Assembly (NCBI RefSeq): GCF_007923295.1
Contig: NZ_VOIR01000013.1
Span: forward strand, 290,646-354,645
Direction of reading: 5' to 3'
Source of the DNA: Agrococcus sediminis
GTDB taxonomy: Bacteria; Actinomycetota; Actinomycetes; Actinomycetales; Microbacteriaceae
Length of the DNA: 64,000 nucleotides
Positions 21,127-31,582 of the stretch are shown in pieces. Under the pieces are notes generated by a model. It had not been told where the DNA came from. It did no database searches and worked only from the letters and a program-made list of their open reading frames with translations. The position numbers and the translations under genes were made by a program. How positions within the stretch are numbered: position 1 is the stretch's first letter; each line of letters opens with the position of its first letter.

Positions 21127-22041
21127 ATGTCCGATCCCAACGCTCCGCGCCGCGAGGGGCAGCACGATCCCGCGGACCAGCCCGCCGAGGGCTTCTCCGT
21201 GACGGACGAGCAGCACGCGGCCCCCAGCGCGCCCGCCGCGCCCGGCACGCCCGGCGTCGGCCAGCCCGCCCAGTCCTTCACCGCGCCGGCGGCCGACCAG
21301 GCCCCCGGCCAGCCCGCCTTCAGCGGGACGCCCGACGACGAGCCCGCGGTCGGCCAGGACTGGCAGCACGGCCAGCACCAGCCGGAGGGCAGCCACCTCG
21401 GCCAGCCGTCCGCGCCGCAGGCTCCGCCCGCGTGGGCGCAGCCCGGCCAGGGCGCGTCGGCCCCGCAGCAGCCGGGCGGCTACAGCCAGCAGGGCGGCCC
21501 GCAGCAGCCGTTCGCCCAGCCCGGCAGCGCGCCGGTCTACGGCGCTCCCGGCCAGCAGGGCGCGGGCTACGGGCAGCCTGGCTACGGGCAGCCGCAGCCC
21601 GGGTACGGCCCGCCCCAGCAGGGGCAGCCGCAGTACGGCGCGCCCGGCCAGCCGCAGTACGCGACCTCCGCGCCGATGTCGCCCGTCGACGAGAAGAACG
21701 CCGGGATGTGGGGGCACCTGTCGGGGCTCTCGACCATCGTCACCGGCGGCTTCGGCGGCTGGATCGGCCCGCTCATCGTCTACATGATCTACAAGGACCG
21801 CAGCGCCTTCGCGAAGCAGGAGTCGAAGGAGGCGCTGAACTTCGGCATCTTCATGACGATCCTCGCCGTGGGCCTCATCGTCATCGGCACGCTCACGAGC
21901 ATCATCGGCATCGGCTTCCTGCTGCTCAGCATCTACTGGGTGCCGGCGCTGCTGCAGGTGATCTTCTCGATCATCGGCGCGATGCGCGTCAACGGCGGCG
22001 GCTCGTACCGCTACCCGTTCAACTGGCGGATGGTGAAGTAG
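21127..22041 (+). CDS. DUF4870 membrane protein with a Pro/Gln/Gly-rich N-terminal domain
   Basis: A 304-residue protein. Residues 1-180 are low-complexity, rich in Pro, Gln, Gly and Ala, with repeats such as GYGQPGYGQPQPGYGPP, and are probably disordered and cytoplasmic. Residues 185-304 are a DUF4870 (Tic20-like) module with MWGHLSGL, IGPLIVYMIYKD, EALNFGIFMTI and two or three transmembrane segments. The function of the family is unknown. The ATG has GAGAGG upstream. It stands alone on the plus strand between hrcA and hemW. Confidence 0.8.
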   Translation: MSDPNAPRREGQHDPADQPAEGFSVTDEQHAAPSAPAAPGTPGVGQPAQSFTAPAADQAPGQPAFSGTPDDEPAVGQDWQHGQHQPEGSHLGQPSAPQAPPAWAQPGQGASAPQQPGGYSQQGGPQQPFAQPGSAPVYGAPGQQGAGYGQPGYGQPQPGYGPPQQGQPQYGAPGQPQYATSAPMSPVDEKNAGMWGHLSGLSTIVTGGFGGWIGPLIVYMIYKDRSAFAKQESKEALNFGIFMTILAVGLIVIGTLTSIIGIGFLLLSIYWVPALLQVIFSIIGAMRVNGGGSYRYPFNWRMVK

Positions 22042-22047
22042 GCCCGC

Positions 22048-23253
22048 TCAGGGCAGCAGCCGGCGCACCACGGCGTCGGCCAGGAGCCGCCCTCGCAGCG
22101 TCGGGACCACCCGGCCGGCGAGGGCGGCTCTGCCGTCCACGAGCTCCTCGGCGACGAGCCCCGCGACCGCGCGCCTGCCCTCGTCGTCGAGCAGCGCGAT
22201 CGGGAGCCCCTCGGCGATGCGCGACTCGAGCAGCACCCGCTCGACGCGCCGCGTCTCGTCGTCGAGCACCTCGCGCGCGAGCGCCGGCGATGCGCCGGCC
22301 AGCAGCCGGTCGCGGTACGCCGCCGGGTGCTTGACGTTCCACCACCGCACGCCGCCGACATGGCTGTGCGCTCCGGGGCCGAAGCCCCACCAGTCGTGCC
22401 CGCGCCAGTAGGCGAGGTTGTGCCGGGCGACGCGGTCGCCGCGGGCCCAGTTGGAGACCTCGTACCAGGTGTATCCCGCTGCGCCGAGCGTCGCATCCGC
22501 CGCCTCGTACATCGCCGCCTGCGCGTCGTCGTCGGGCGCGACGAGCTCGCCGCGCCGGATGCGGCGGGCGAGCGCCGTGCCCTCCTCGACGATGAGCGCG
22601 TACGCCGAGACGTGGTCCGGGCCCATCGCGACCGCCGCGTCGAGCGAGCGCTGCCAGTCGTCCTGCGACTCCCCGGGCGCGCCGTAGATGAGGTCGAGGC
22701 TGACCTCGAGCCCAGCGTCGCTGGCCCACGCGACGACCTGCGGCACGCGCGCCGGGTCGTGCGTGCGGTCGAGGGCCGCGAGCACGTGCGGCACCGCCGA
22801 CTGCATGCCGAACGACACCCGCGTGACGCCGCCGTCGCGCAGCCGCGCGAGCCCGCCCGCGTCGATCGAGTCGGGGTTCGCCTCGACCGTGACCTCCGCG
22901 CCCTCGGCCAGGCCGAACGCATCCGCGACCCCGGCGAGCATGCCCACGAGGTCGTCGGCCGGCAGCAGCGTGGGCGTGCCGCCGCCGAAGAACACCGTCT
23001 GCGCGGGCCGCACCGGGCCGAGCGCCCCGAGCACGCGGCCGGCGAGCGCGAGCTCGGCGGCGACGTCGGCCGGGTAGCCCGCGCGCGTCGCGCCCCGCAG
23101 CTCGTCGGCGGTGTAGGTGTTGAAGTCGCAGTAGCCGCAGCGCACCGAGCAGAACGGCACGTGCACGTAGACGCCGAACGGCGCGTCGACCGCGGTGCCC
23201 TGCGGCAGCGCGCCGTCGGCCGGCGCGGTCTCGCCCTCCGGCAGCCTGCCCAT
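22048..23253 (-). CDS. hemW: Radical SAM heme chaperone HemW
   Basis: A 401-residue radical SAM protein related to HemN. The cluster motif is CSVRCGYCDFN (C-x3-C-x2-C), followed by FFGGGTPTLL, VTVEANPDS, RVSFGMQSAV and LIYGAPGES; a HemN C-terminal domain contains GFGPGAHSHVGG. The family (formerly coproporphyrinogen oxidase-like) binds and delivers heme. ATG 23253 starts 2 bp after the DUF1990 stop. It ends the lepA-DUF1990-hemW run. Confidence 0.93.
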   Translation of the reverse strand: MGRLPEGETAPADGALPQGTAVDAPFGVYVHVPFCSVRCGYCDFNTYTADELRGATRAGYPADVAAELALAGRVLGALGPVRPAQTVFFGGGTPTLLPADDLVGMLAGVADAFGLAEGAEVTVEANPDSIDAGGLARLRDGGVTRVSFGMQSAVPHVLAALDRTHDPARVPQVVAWASDAGLEVSLDLIYGAPGESQDDWQRSLDAAVAMGPDHVSAYALIVEEGTALARRIRRGELVAPDDDAQAAMYEAADATLGAAGYTWYEVSNWARGDRVARHNLAYWRGHDWWGFGPGAHSHVGGVRWWNVKHPAAYRDRLLAGASPALAREVLDDETRRVERVLLESRIAEGLPIALLDDEGRRAVAGLVAEELVDGRAALAGRVVPTLRGRLLADAVVRRLLP

Positions 23254-23255
23254 CG

Positions 23256-23891
23256 TCAGCGGACGTCGATCGACCGCAGCACGTCCATGTAGCGGTCGTG
23301 GTAGCGGCGGCGCATCGCGCGCGCGATCGGCGAGCCGAGCCGCACCCACCACTTCGCGTCGCGCACGAGCGCGCGGAAGTGCAGGAAGACGGTCTCGTCC
23401 TCGACGATCTCGATCGTGAAGCGCTCCTCGCCCGCCTCCGGGTGCCCCTCGAGGGTGCCGAGGATCACGCCGTGGCTGCTCTCCTCGTCCTCGATCGCGA
23501 TGACGCGCATCGGGGCGTGGATCTGCATGCCGAGCACGCGCACGCGCTGGTCGATCGAGTCGCCCGGCTGCAGGAACGGCTCGCCGTCGGGGCCGAAGTC
23601 CTGCTGCGGCTCGATGCTCGCCGCACGGGTCGCCTCCGTGCCGTCGAAGCCGACGGGGCGGTAGACGGTGCCCTCCTCCGAGCCGACGACGTCGACCTCG
23701 ATGCCCGACAGCCGCTGCACCTTCCAGGTGCGCAGCGCCGCGACGGCCGCGTCGTAGCGCGGCCGGCCGTGGCCGATGCGCGCGCGGCGCTGGATGACCT
23801 CGAAGCCCTTCGGGGGGAAGCGCGAGAAGTCGAAGTGGGCGGTCGCGCCGACGGCGCCGTAGTTGGTGGCGCGCTCGTGGATGGGCTTCAC
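23256..23891 (-). CDS. DUF1990-family protein
   Basis: A 211-residue protein with the family's typical start [10 protein letters not shown], then [24 protein letters not shown] and a C-terminal [23 protein letters not shown]1990 proteins are soluble and have no established function. The start is GTG 23891, 13 bp after lepA. The hemW neighbour does not by itself define a role. Confidence 0.82.
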   Translation of the reverse strand: MKPIHERATNYGAVGATAHFDFSRFPPKGFEVIQRRARIGHGRPRYDAAVAALRTWKVQRLSGIEVDVVGSEEGTVYRPVGFDGTEATRAASIEPQQDFGPDGEPFLQPGDSIDQRVRVLGMQIHAPMRVIAIEDEESSHGVILGTLEGHPEAGEERFTIEIVEDETVFLHFRALVRDAKWWVRLGSPIARAMRRRYHDRYMDVLRSIDVR

Positions 23892-23904
23892 TGCGATCCG
23901 TCCT

Positions 23905-25755
<1,851 letters not shown>

Positions 25756-25835
25756 GGGTCCTTCTCGTCGGGATGGGCTCGGTGGAGCTGGGTGCGGAAG
25801 GTCCCATTCTTCCACAGCGGATGCGGTCGGCCGCG

Positions 25836-25865
25836 TTGCGAGCGGGCCGCGGCCGCTGGTAGAGT
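25836..25865 (+). promoter_or_regulatory. rpsT promoter
   Basis: TTGCGA (25836-25841), an 18-bp spacer and TAGAGT (25860-25865) make one of the clearer -35/-10 pairs in the window. The predicted start near 25872 gives a leader of about 105 nt before rpsT. Confidence 0.6.
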
Positions 25866-25977
25866 CATCCGTTGGCTTCCCCTTCTCCTGCGCGCCCGTC
25901 GCGCGGGGTCGGGTCGCGGCGGGGCTCTGACGAGCACGAGCCGCCGCCAACCACGCTTCGAACCAGGACAGGACACC

Positions 25978-26238
25978 ATGGCGAACATCAAGTCGCAGAT
26001 CAAGCGCATCCTCACCAACGAGAAGGCGACCCTCCGCAACCGCGCCGTCAAGAGCGAGCTCAAGACCGCTGTGCGCGAGGCCCGCAAGGCCATCGCCGCC
26101 GGCGACAAGGAGGCCGCGCAGGTCAAGGTCGCCGCGGCGAACCGCAAGCTCGACAAGGCGGTCTCGAAGGGCGTCATCCACCGCAACCAGGCCGCGAACC
26201 GCAAGTCGGCCATCGCGAAGCAGGTCGCGTCGCTCTGA
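25978..26238 (+). CDS. rpsT: Ribosomal protein bS20
   Basis: An 86-residue basic, helical 30S protein: [20 protein letters not shown] at the start and [16 protein letters not shown] at the end are standard for S20. ATG 25978 has AGGACAGGA upstream. A single-gene unit with its own promoter and terminator; lysine codons are unusually dense for this genome. Confidence 0.98.
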   Translation: MANIKSQIKRILTNEKATLRNRAVKSELKTAVREARKAIAAGDKEAAQVKVAAANRKLDKAVSKGVIHRNQAANRKSAIAKQVASL

Positions 26239-26258
26239 GCTGAGCCGCACGCACGCGA

Positions 26259-26282
26259 GGGGGTCCCGGACGGGGCCCCCTT
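26259..26282 (+). terminator. rpsT terminator
   Basis: The hairpin GGGGGTCCC-GGAC-GGGGCCCCC is followed by TTCGT. It starts 20 bp after the rpsT stop. Confidence 0.75.
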
Positions 26283-26335
26283 CGTCGTGCGCGCCCGTGC
26301 CCGCCCTGACCGCGCCGGCCCATCCCCCACCCACC

Positions 26336-26440
26336 GAGTGGCGCCTCCGGCGATCGAGTGGCGCCTCCGGCGATCGAGTGGCGCCTCCGGCGATCGAGTG
26401 GCGCCTCCGGCGATCGAGTGGCGGCTCCGGCGATCGGATG
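26336..26440. repeat. 20-bp tandem repeat array
   Basis: Four identical copies of GCGCCTCCGGCGATCGAGTG run from 26341 to 26420. A preceding GAGTG (26336-26340) and a fifth, diverged copy (26421-26440) flank them. Copies are contiguous, with no spacers, so this is a minisatellite and not CRISPR. It lies between the rpsT terminator and the cyclase stop. Confidence 0.95.
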
Positions 26441-26452
26441 CGCCGGGCGGCG

Positions 26453-27139
26453 TCAGGCGGGGAAGGCGACCGCGCGCACGGGGGCGCCGTCGCCGGCGAG
26501 CCGCAGCGGGAAGAAGCCCACGCGCACGCGATCAGGCACGAGCTCGAGCCCGCGCACGTTCTCGACGATGAGGCCGTCGGCGCCGAGCACGGCCTCGTGG
26601 ACCGGGAACGACGCCTCCGCCTCCCCTGTCGGGTCGGGGCTCAGCGTGTCGACGGCGAGCACGCGCATGCCCCGGCGCAGCAGCTCGGCCGCGGCCTCCG
26701 CCGCGAGCGACGGGTGCCGGAGGCGCCGCGCATCGCCGAACCATCGCGCCCAGCCGGTGTCGAGCAGCACGATCGGCGGGAGGTGCTCCGGCAGCGGTGC
26801 CACGGCCTCCAGCCGTTCGAGGTCGATGCGCTCGCCGTCGCCGAGGCCCGGCACGCGCAGCACGATCGCGTCGCCGACGAGCTCGTCGAGCGCCACCTCC
26901 GCCATCGTCCGCCCGCCCGGCACCGTGTGCGAGGGCGCGTCGACGTGCGTGCCGGTGTGCGAGCCGAGCTCGAGCCGCGCCACGTCGACGCCGTCGGCCG
27001 CGACCGTCAGCGCCGGCGCGATGCGCACCTCGGGATCGCCCGGGTAGACCGGCATGCCCTGCTCGATCGGGTGGCTGAGGTCGATCAGGCCGCTCGCCTG
27101 CGCGCGCGACCCCGGTGCGCCCGCCGGGTCAGCGCGCAT
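26453..27139 (-). CDS. Cyclase-family hydrolase (kynurenine formamidase-like)
   Basis: A 228-residue metal-dependent amidase-type protein. It has the cyclase signature [11 protein letters not shown] after [17 protein letters not shown], with further conserved [13 protein letters not shown] and AVDTLSPD. Family members hydrolyse N-formylkynurenine, isatin or cyclic ureides; the substrate here is unknown. It is the last gene of the minus-strand run from 29892 and overlaps the transporter stop by 11 bp, so a role in the same catabolic route is likely. Confidence 0.82.
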   Translation of the reverse strand: MRADPAGAPGSRAQASGLIDLSHPIEQGMPVYPGDPEVRIAPALTVAADGVDVARLELGSHTGTHVDAPSHTVPGGRTMAEVALDELVGDAIVLRVPGLGDGERIDLERLEAVAPLPEHLPPIVLLDTGWARWFGDARRLRHPSLAAEAAAELLRRGMRVLAVDTLSPDPTGEAEASFPVHEAVLGADGLIVENVRGLELVPDRVRVGFFPLRLAGDGAPVRAVAFPA

Positions 27140-28502
27140 CCGCCGTCTCGGCGAGGTGCGGCGCCGGCGCCCCGCCCTTCGAGCGGCCCGGCAGCGAGAC
27201 GAACAGGTAGAGCAGGAAGGTGACGGCGAAGGCCGGCACGGTCGCGCCGATCGGCAGCGGCCAGACGTACGCCCACACGTAGGCGAGCGTCGCGCCGACC
27301 GCCCAGCTGCCGATCGCGAGCCAGTTCACGCCGCCGCGGTACCAGTAGCGACCGCCGCTCGGGCGGAGGATGTCGGCGTCGTAGGAGCGGCGCCGCAGCA
27401 GGTAGTAGTCGACGATCATGATCGCGAACACGGGTGCGAAGAGCGCGCTGATGAGCACGAGGAAGGTCGTGAACTGCTCGAGGAGCCCGAAGAACGTCGC
27501 GCCGATGATCGAGATGACGCCGAGCACGAGGGCGGTCGCGAGGAACGGGATGCGGCGGCCCGGGATCGCGTTCACGACCGACGTCACCATGCCGTAGACG
27601 ACCATCGTGTTCGTCGCCATCACCGACAGGAAGATCGCGACGGCGAAGATCGCGCCGAACGGGTCGATCACGGTCACCGGGTCGAACGGCACGGCCTCGC
27701 CGCCGCTCAGCACGACGTAGCCGATCGCGGTGGCGCCGAGCGTCATCGCCGTCACCGTCGACAGCGTGTAGCCGATGCCCGAGCCGATCGCGCCTCCCCG
27801 CGTGGTGCGCGCGAAGCGGTTGAAGTCGGCCGAGAGCACCGTCCACGAGATGGCGGTCGCGAGCACGACGTCGAAGACCAGGCCCGGGGTGTAGAACGGC
27901 TCGGCGGTGCCGGGGATCGCGGCGAACTCGGCCGGCGAGAACGACGAGAAGGCGACGACGAAGACGTAGGCGGCGATCGCGAGGATGACGGCGGCGAACC
28001 ACGGCTCGACGCGGGCGACGCCCGCGTGGCCGAAGATCGCGAGCACGACCACGATCGTCTGGCAGAGCACCGCGAAGATCACCGGGCTCGAGAAGCCGGT
28101 GACGGAGGCGACGATGTAGTCGAGCGAGATGCCGGCGAGCATCGCCTGCACCCAGCTCCACCCCATCAGGATCACGACGTTGGCGGCGAGCGGCAGCAGG
28201 CTGCCGCGGATGCCGAACGGCCCGCGGGTGAGCGCCATGGTCGGCAGGCCCGTGCGAGTGCCGATCGCGCCGACCAGCACGAGCACGGCGGCGCCGAGCA
28301 CCGTGCCGCCCATGATGAGGCCGAGCACGAGGCCGTACGGCACGTCGGGGATGAAGAGCGTGCCCGTGAGCAGCGTCGTGACGACGAGGTTGGCGGCGAG
28401 CCAGATCATGAGCATGCGCCCGGAGCCGTAGGTGCCGCGCACCGGCCCGGCGTCGTCGGCGTTCGCCTGCAGTCGGCGTTCGAGGCGGGAGTAGAGCGAC
28501 AT
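27129..28502 (-). CDS. NCS1-family nucleobase/ureide:cation symporter
   Basis: A 457-residue integral membrane protein with about 12 transmembrane segments. NCS1 signs include MIWLAANLVVTTLLTGTLF, ALTRGPFGIRGSLLP with an adjacent NVVILMGWSWVQ, and SADFNRFARTTRGGAIGSG (CodB/Fur-like). It should import a small N-containing compound such as a nucleobase, allantoin or hydantoin. It sits between an NTF2-like gene (30 bp upstream) and the cyclase, and probably supplies the substrate of this operon. Confidence 0.88.
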   Translation of the reverse strand: MSLYSRLERRLQANADDAGPVRGTYGSGRMLMIWLAANLVVTTLLTGTLFIPDVPYGLVLGLIMGGTVLGAAVLVLVGAIGTRTGLPTMALTRGPFGIRGSLLPLAANVVILMGWSWVQAMLAGISLDYIVASVTGFSSPVIFAVLCQTIVVVLAIFGHAGVARVEPWFAAVILAIAAYVFVVAFSSFSPAEFAAIPGTAEPFYTPGLVFDVVLATAISWTVLSADFNRFARTTRGGAIGSGIGYTLSTVTAMTLGATAIGYVVLSGGEAVPFDPVTVIDPFGAIFAVAIFLSVMATNTMVVYGMVTSVVNAIPGRRIPFLATALVLGVISIIGATFFGLLEQFTTFLVLISALFAPVFAIMIVDYYLLRRRSYDADILRPSGGRYWYRGGVNWLAIGSWAVGATLAYVWAYVWPLPIGATVPAFAVTFLLYLFVSLPGRSKGGAPAPHLAETADAR

Positions 28503-28532
28503 CGGTCTCCTTCAGCGGTGGGTCGGTGGGTC

Positions 28533-28922
28533 TCAGCCGAGCGGCGAGAGGTGCTCGTGCACGGCGACCAGGCGGTCGCCGTCGACGGCGAAGACGATCG
28601 ACTCGCGCTCGCGGTACGACTCGCGGCCCTCGCCCGTCTCGACGGTCGTGTCGACGGTGTGGGTGAAGACGGCGGCGCCCGGCAGCGGCTGCACGAGGCG
28701 GTCGCTCGAGCTGCACGCGACCACGCGCCAGCCGCTGTCGACCCACTCCTGCCAGAGGCGCTCGTACGCGGCTCGGTCGTCGAGCCGGGCCGGCTCGGTG
28801 TGGAAGACGAAGGATGCGTCGGCGGCGAAGGCGGCGAAGTAGCGCGGGCCGTCGGTGGCGGCGAACGCCTCGACGATGGCGTCGGCCGCCGCCTCGACCT
28901 CGGCGCGATCAGGCGTGCGCAC
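28533..28922 (-). CDS. NTF2-like/SnoaL-like small protein
   Basis: A 129-residue cone-fold protein ([49 protein letters not shown]). These proteins act as small hydrolases, isomerases or partners; an AtzH-like member would fit ureide metabolism but cannot be asserted. The start is GTG 28922, overlapping the ureohydrolase stop by 14 bp. Confidence 0.75.
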   Translation of the reverse strand: MRTPDRAEVEAAADAIVEAFAATDGPRYFAAFAADASFVFHTEPARLDDRAAYERLWQEWVDSGWRVVACSSSDRLVQPLPGAAVFTHTVDTTVETGEGRESYRERESIVFAVDGDRLVAVHEHLSPLG

Positions 28923-29892
28923 GGGACGCTCCCTCGCGGGGCGCCATCGCGCTCAGCAGCTCGTAGACGACGTGGCTGGCCGCGACGGCCGTGAGCTGCG
29001 CGTGGTCGTAGGCGGGAGCGACCTCGACGACGTCGGCGCCGACGATCCGGAGGTCGGCGAGCGCCCGCAGCATGCGCAGCAGCTCGCGGCTCGTGAGCCC
29101 GCCCGCCTCGGGCGTGCCGGTCCCGGGCGCGTGCGCCGGGTCGAGCACGTCGATGTCGATCGAGATGTAGAGCGGCGCGTCGCCCACCCTGCCTCGGATC
29201 CGCTCGATCGCGGCCCCCGCGCCGTGCTCCTCGACGAACTCGCTCGTCACGACAGCGAATCCGAGGCGCTCGTCGTCCTCGAGGTCGTCCTTGTCGTAGA
29301 GCGGCCCGCGGGTGCCGACGTGCATGCTCGCCGTCAGGTCGATGAGCCCCTCCTCGGAGGCGCGGCGGAACGGGGTGCCGTGCGTGACGGGCGCCCCGAA
29401 GTACGTGTCCCAGGTGTCGAGGTGCGCGTCGAAGTGCAGCACCGCGACGGGGCCGTGCTCGGCGTGCACCGCGCGCAGCAGCGGCAGCGCGATCGTGTGG
29501 TCGCCGCCGATGACGACGAGGCGGTCGGCGTGCCGGCGCAGCTCGCGCGCGCCGGCCTCGATCTCGGCGACCGCCGCGGCGATGTCGAAGGGGTTCGCGA
29601 CCAGGTCGCCCGCGTCGGCGACCTGCTGCGAGGCGAAGGGGAACACGTCCTGCGCCGGGTTGTACGGCCGCAGCAGCCGCGACGCCTCGCGCACGTGCGC
29701 GGGGCCGAAGCGCGCGCCGGGGCGGTAGCTCACGCCGCTGTCGAACGGCACGCCCGCGACGGCGATGTCGGCGCGCCCCACCTCGTCGAGGCGCGGCAGC
29801 CGGGCGAAGGTCGCGATGCCTGCGAAGCGCGGTACGGCGCTCGCGTCGACCGGTCCGCGCGGGCTCTTGGCGGCGTTCGGAGAGGGTTGCAT
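28909..29892 (-). CDS. Ureohydrolase (agmatinase/guanidinobutyrase-like)
   Basis: A 327-residue arginase-superfamily enzyme that releases urea from a guanidino compound. The Mn ligands are visible: GGDH (His132), FDAHLDTWD (Asp155, His157, Asp159) and [20 protein letters not shown]. The annotation agmatinase is conventional; the transporter-cyclase context would equally suit guanidinobutyrate, guanidine or a ureide-derived substrate. I place the start at ATG 29892, at the natural MQPSPNAAK. It is first in a four-gene operon, divergent from the XRE-cupin regulator. Confidence 0.87.
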   Translation of the reverse strand: MQPSPNAAKSPRGPVDASAVPRFAGIATFARLPRLDEVGRADIAVAGVPFDSGVSYRPGARFGPAHVREASRLLRPYNPAQDVFPFASQQVADAGDLVANPFDIAAAVAEIEAGARELRRHADRLVVIGGDHTIALPLLRAVHAEHGPVAVLHFDAHLDTWDTYFGAPVTHGTPFRRASEEGLIDLTASMHVGTRGPLYDKDDLEDDERLGFAVVTSEFVEEHGAGAAIERIRGRVGDAPLYISIDIDVLDPAHAPGTGTPEAGGLTSRELLRMLRALADLRIVGADVVEVAPAYDHAQLTAVAASHVVYELLSAMAPREGASRAHA

Positions 29893-29989
29893 GCTAGACA
29901 ACTTTCGATACTCTGGGCGCAACGATTGACCACACGGTACGCCGGGGCCCCGACCGCGTCAAGCGGACGGCCGGCGAGGCAGGAGCAGC
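29886..29989. promoter_or_regulatory. Divergent control region, ureohydrolase operon / XRE-cupin regulator
   Basis: The 97-bp gap between the divergent starts has several candidate signals. On the minus strand TGGTCA (29932-29927), a 16-bp spacer and TATCGA (29910-29905) could promote the operon. Possible operators are GTTG-N9-CAAC (29886-29902), which covers the ATG, and the palindrome CGGGGCCCCG (29943-29952). Autoregulation by the divergent regulator is likely but not shown. Confidence 0.4.
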
Positions 29990-30574
29990 ATGCGCGCGAT
30001 CCACCCTTCGGCCGACGAGACCGCGCTCGCCATCGGCGCGAAGCTGCGGGCGGTCCGCACCTCGCAGGGCATGTCGCTCAGCCAGGTGGCGACGAGCACG
30101 GGGCTCTCGAAGGGCTTCCTCAGCCGGCTCGAGCGCGACGAGACCTCCCCGAGCGTCTCGACCCTGGTGCAGCTGTGCCAGGTGCTGTCGCTGCCCGTCG
30201 GCGCGCTCTTCGCCGAGCCCGACGTGCAGCTGATCTCCTACGCCGACGCGCCCAGGATCAACCTCGGCGGGTTCGGCGCGGACGAGCGGATGCTCTCCCC
30301 CCGCAGCCAGGAGGGCCTGCAGGTGCTGCGATCGGAGCTCGAGCCCGACGCGCACGGCGGCAGCGAGCTCTACACGATCAGCTGCGACGTCGAGGTGCTC
30401 CACGTCGTCAAGGGCACGCTGTCGGTGCGCTTCGCCGACCGCACGGTCGTCGTGCGCGCCGGCGACGCGCTCACGCTGCCCGGCCGCGAGCCGCACACGT
30501 GGCGCGTCGAGGAGGACCGCCCCGCGGTCGCGATCTGGGTGCTCGTGCCGGCGCCCTGGAGCGGATCGGCGTAG
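29990..30574 (+). CDS. XRE-family regulator with C-terminal cupin sensor domain
   Basis: A 194-residue regulator. The helix-turn-helix is at about residues 15-70 (AIGAKLRAVRTSQGMSLSQV, STGLSKGFLSRLERDETSPS) and a cupin domain at 105-190 (VEVLHVVKGTLSVRFADRTV, LTLPGREPHTWRV). Such proteins (PuuR-like) commonly sense small amines or their oxidation products through the cupin. Divergent from the ureohydrolase operon, so it is the probable local regulator. ATG 29990 has GGAG upstream. Confidence 0.88.
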   Translation: MRAIHPSADETALAIGAKLRAVRTSQGMSLSQVATSTGLSKGFLSRLERDETSPSVSTLVQLCQVLSLPVGALFAEPDVQLISYADAPRINLGGFGADERMLSPRSQEGLQVLRSELEPDAHGGSELYTISCDVEVLHVVKGTLSVRFADRTVVVRAGDALTLPGREPHTWRVEEDRPAVAIWVLVPAPWSGSA

Positions 30575-30580
30575 CGGTGC

Positions 30581-31570
30581 TCAGGCCGCCTGGCGGATCG
30601 CGAGCTGCCGCACGAGGCGCTCGACCGCGTGCTGCGGGTCGCGCTCCGCGCCCTTGACCGCGGCGTCGGCGTGCGCGATCGCCTCGATCGCGTCGCACAG
30701 CAGCGCGTCGGAGAGGCCGCGCAGGTCGCGGCGGGCGTTGCGCACCTGCCAGTCCTGCATGCCGAGCTGCCGCGCCGCCTGCCCGTCGCCGCCGCCGGCG
30801 CCCGAGACCTTCGCGAGCTGCCGGTAGCGCATGGCGAACGCGGCGACGATCGGCACCGGGTCGGCGCCCGTGGCGATCGCCTGCCGCAGCGTGACGAGGG
30901 CGCGCGCGACATCGCCGGCGATCACGGCGTCGACCACCGCGAACGCCGTCGTCTCGACGCGACCGGCGTAGTAGGTGCGCACGACCTGCTCGGTGACGGT
31001 GCCGTCGGTGTCCTGCGCCACCTGGCGCACGGCGTTCGCGAGCTCGGCGATGTCGGACGCGAACGCGTCGACGAGCGCGGCGATCGCCCCGGGCGTCGCG
31101 TCGCGCTCGAGCAGGCGGAGCTCGGCCCGCACGAACGGCACGAGCTCGTCGCGCTTCAGCGGCTGGCACACCACCTCGATCGCACCCGGCGTGGAGCGGA
31201 TGGCGTCGAGCATCTTCTTGCCGCGCACGGTCGAGCCGTCGTGGCGGATGACGAGGGTCGTGCCGTCGACGGGCGCGGCCAGGTAGCGCAGGGCGTCGGC
31301 GATGAACGCGTCGGTCGCCTTGACGCCGTTCTCGACGCGGATGAGGCGCGGCTCGTCGAACAGCGAGGGGCTCGCGATGAGCTCGAGTGCGCCGTCGCTG
31401 TACTGGCCGGCGTCGACGTCGTGCACCTCGAGCTCGGGATCCTCGAGCAGCAGCAGCGCGCGGAGCCGCTGCAGGGCGCGGCCCGCGAGGTACGACTCCT
31501 TGCCGAAGACCAGCACGAGCGGCGCGGGAGAGATCTGCTCCCAGCCGATCTTCGGGATGCTCGCCGCCAT
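30581..31570 (-). CDS. holA: DNA polymerase III subunit delta
   Basis: A 329-residue clamp-loader subunit that opens the beta clamp. The N-terminal part has APLVLVFGKESYLAGRALQR; DEPRLIRVENGVKATD and ATAFAVVDAV-type AAA+ remnants follow, and a C-terminal helical collar ends with ERDPQHAVERLVRQLA. ATG 31570 is 6 nt after TAGGCT, so it has its own leaderless promoter just after comEC. comEC-holA adjacency is widespread. Confidence 0.93.
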   Translation of the reverse strand: MAASIPKIGWEQISPAPLVLVFGKESYLAGRALQRLRALLLLEDPELEVHDVDAGQYSDGALELIASPSLFDEPRLIRVENGVKATDAFIADALRYLAAPVDGTTLVIRHDGSTVRGKKMLDAIRSTPGAIEVVCQPLKRDELVPFVRAELRLLERDATPGAIAALVDAFASDIAELANAVRQVAQDTDGTVTEQVVRTYYAGRVETTAFAVVDAVIAGDVARALVTLRQAIATGADPVPIVAAFAMRYRQLAKVSGAGGGDGQAARQLGMQDWQVRNARRDLRGLSDALLCDAIEAIAHADAAVKGAERDPQHAVERLVRQLAIRQAA

Positions 31571-31576
31571 GCCCCC

Positions 31577-31582
31577 AGCCTA
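31577..31582 (-). promoter_or_regulatory. -10 element of holA
   Basis: TAGGCT sits 6 nt before ATG 31570 and overlaps the comEC stop codon by 3 bp. It predicts a leaderless holA mRNA. Confidence 0.5.

Noticed and set aside
26341..26440. Possible CRISPR array
   Set aside because: Repeat units are contiguous 20-mers with no unique spacers and no cas genes are nearby.
29886..29902. High-confidence operator for the XRE-cupin regulator
   Set aside because: GTTG-N9-CAAC is only 4 bp per arm and lies over the start codon; kept only as a low-confidence note.
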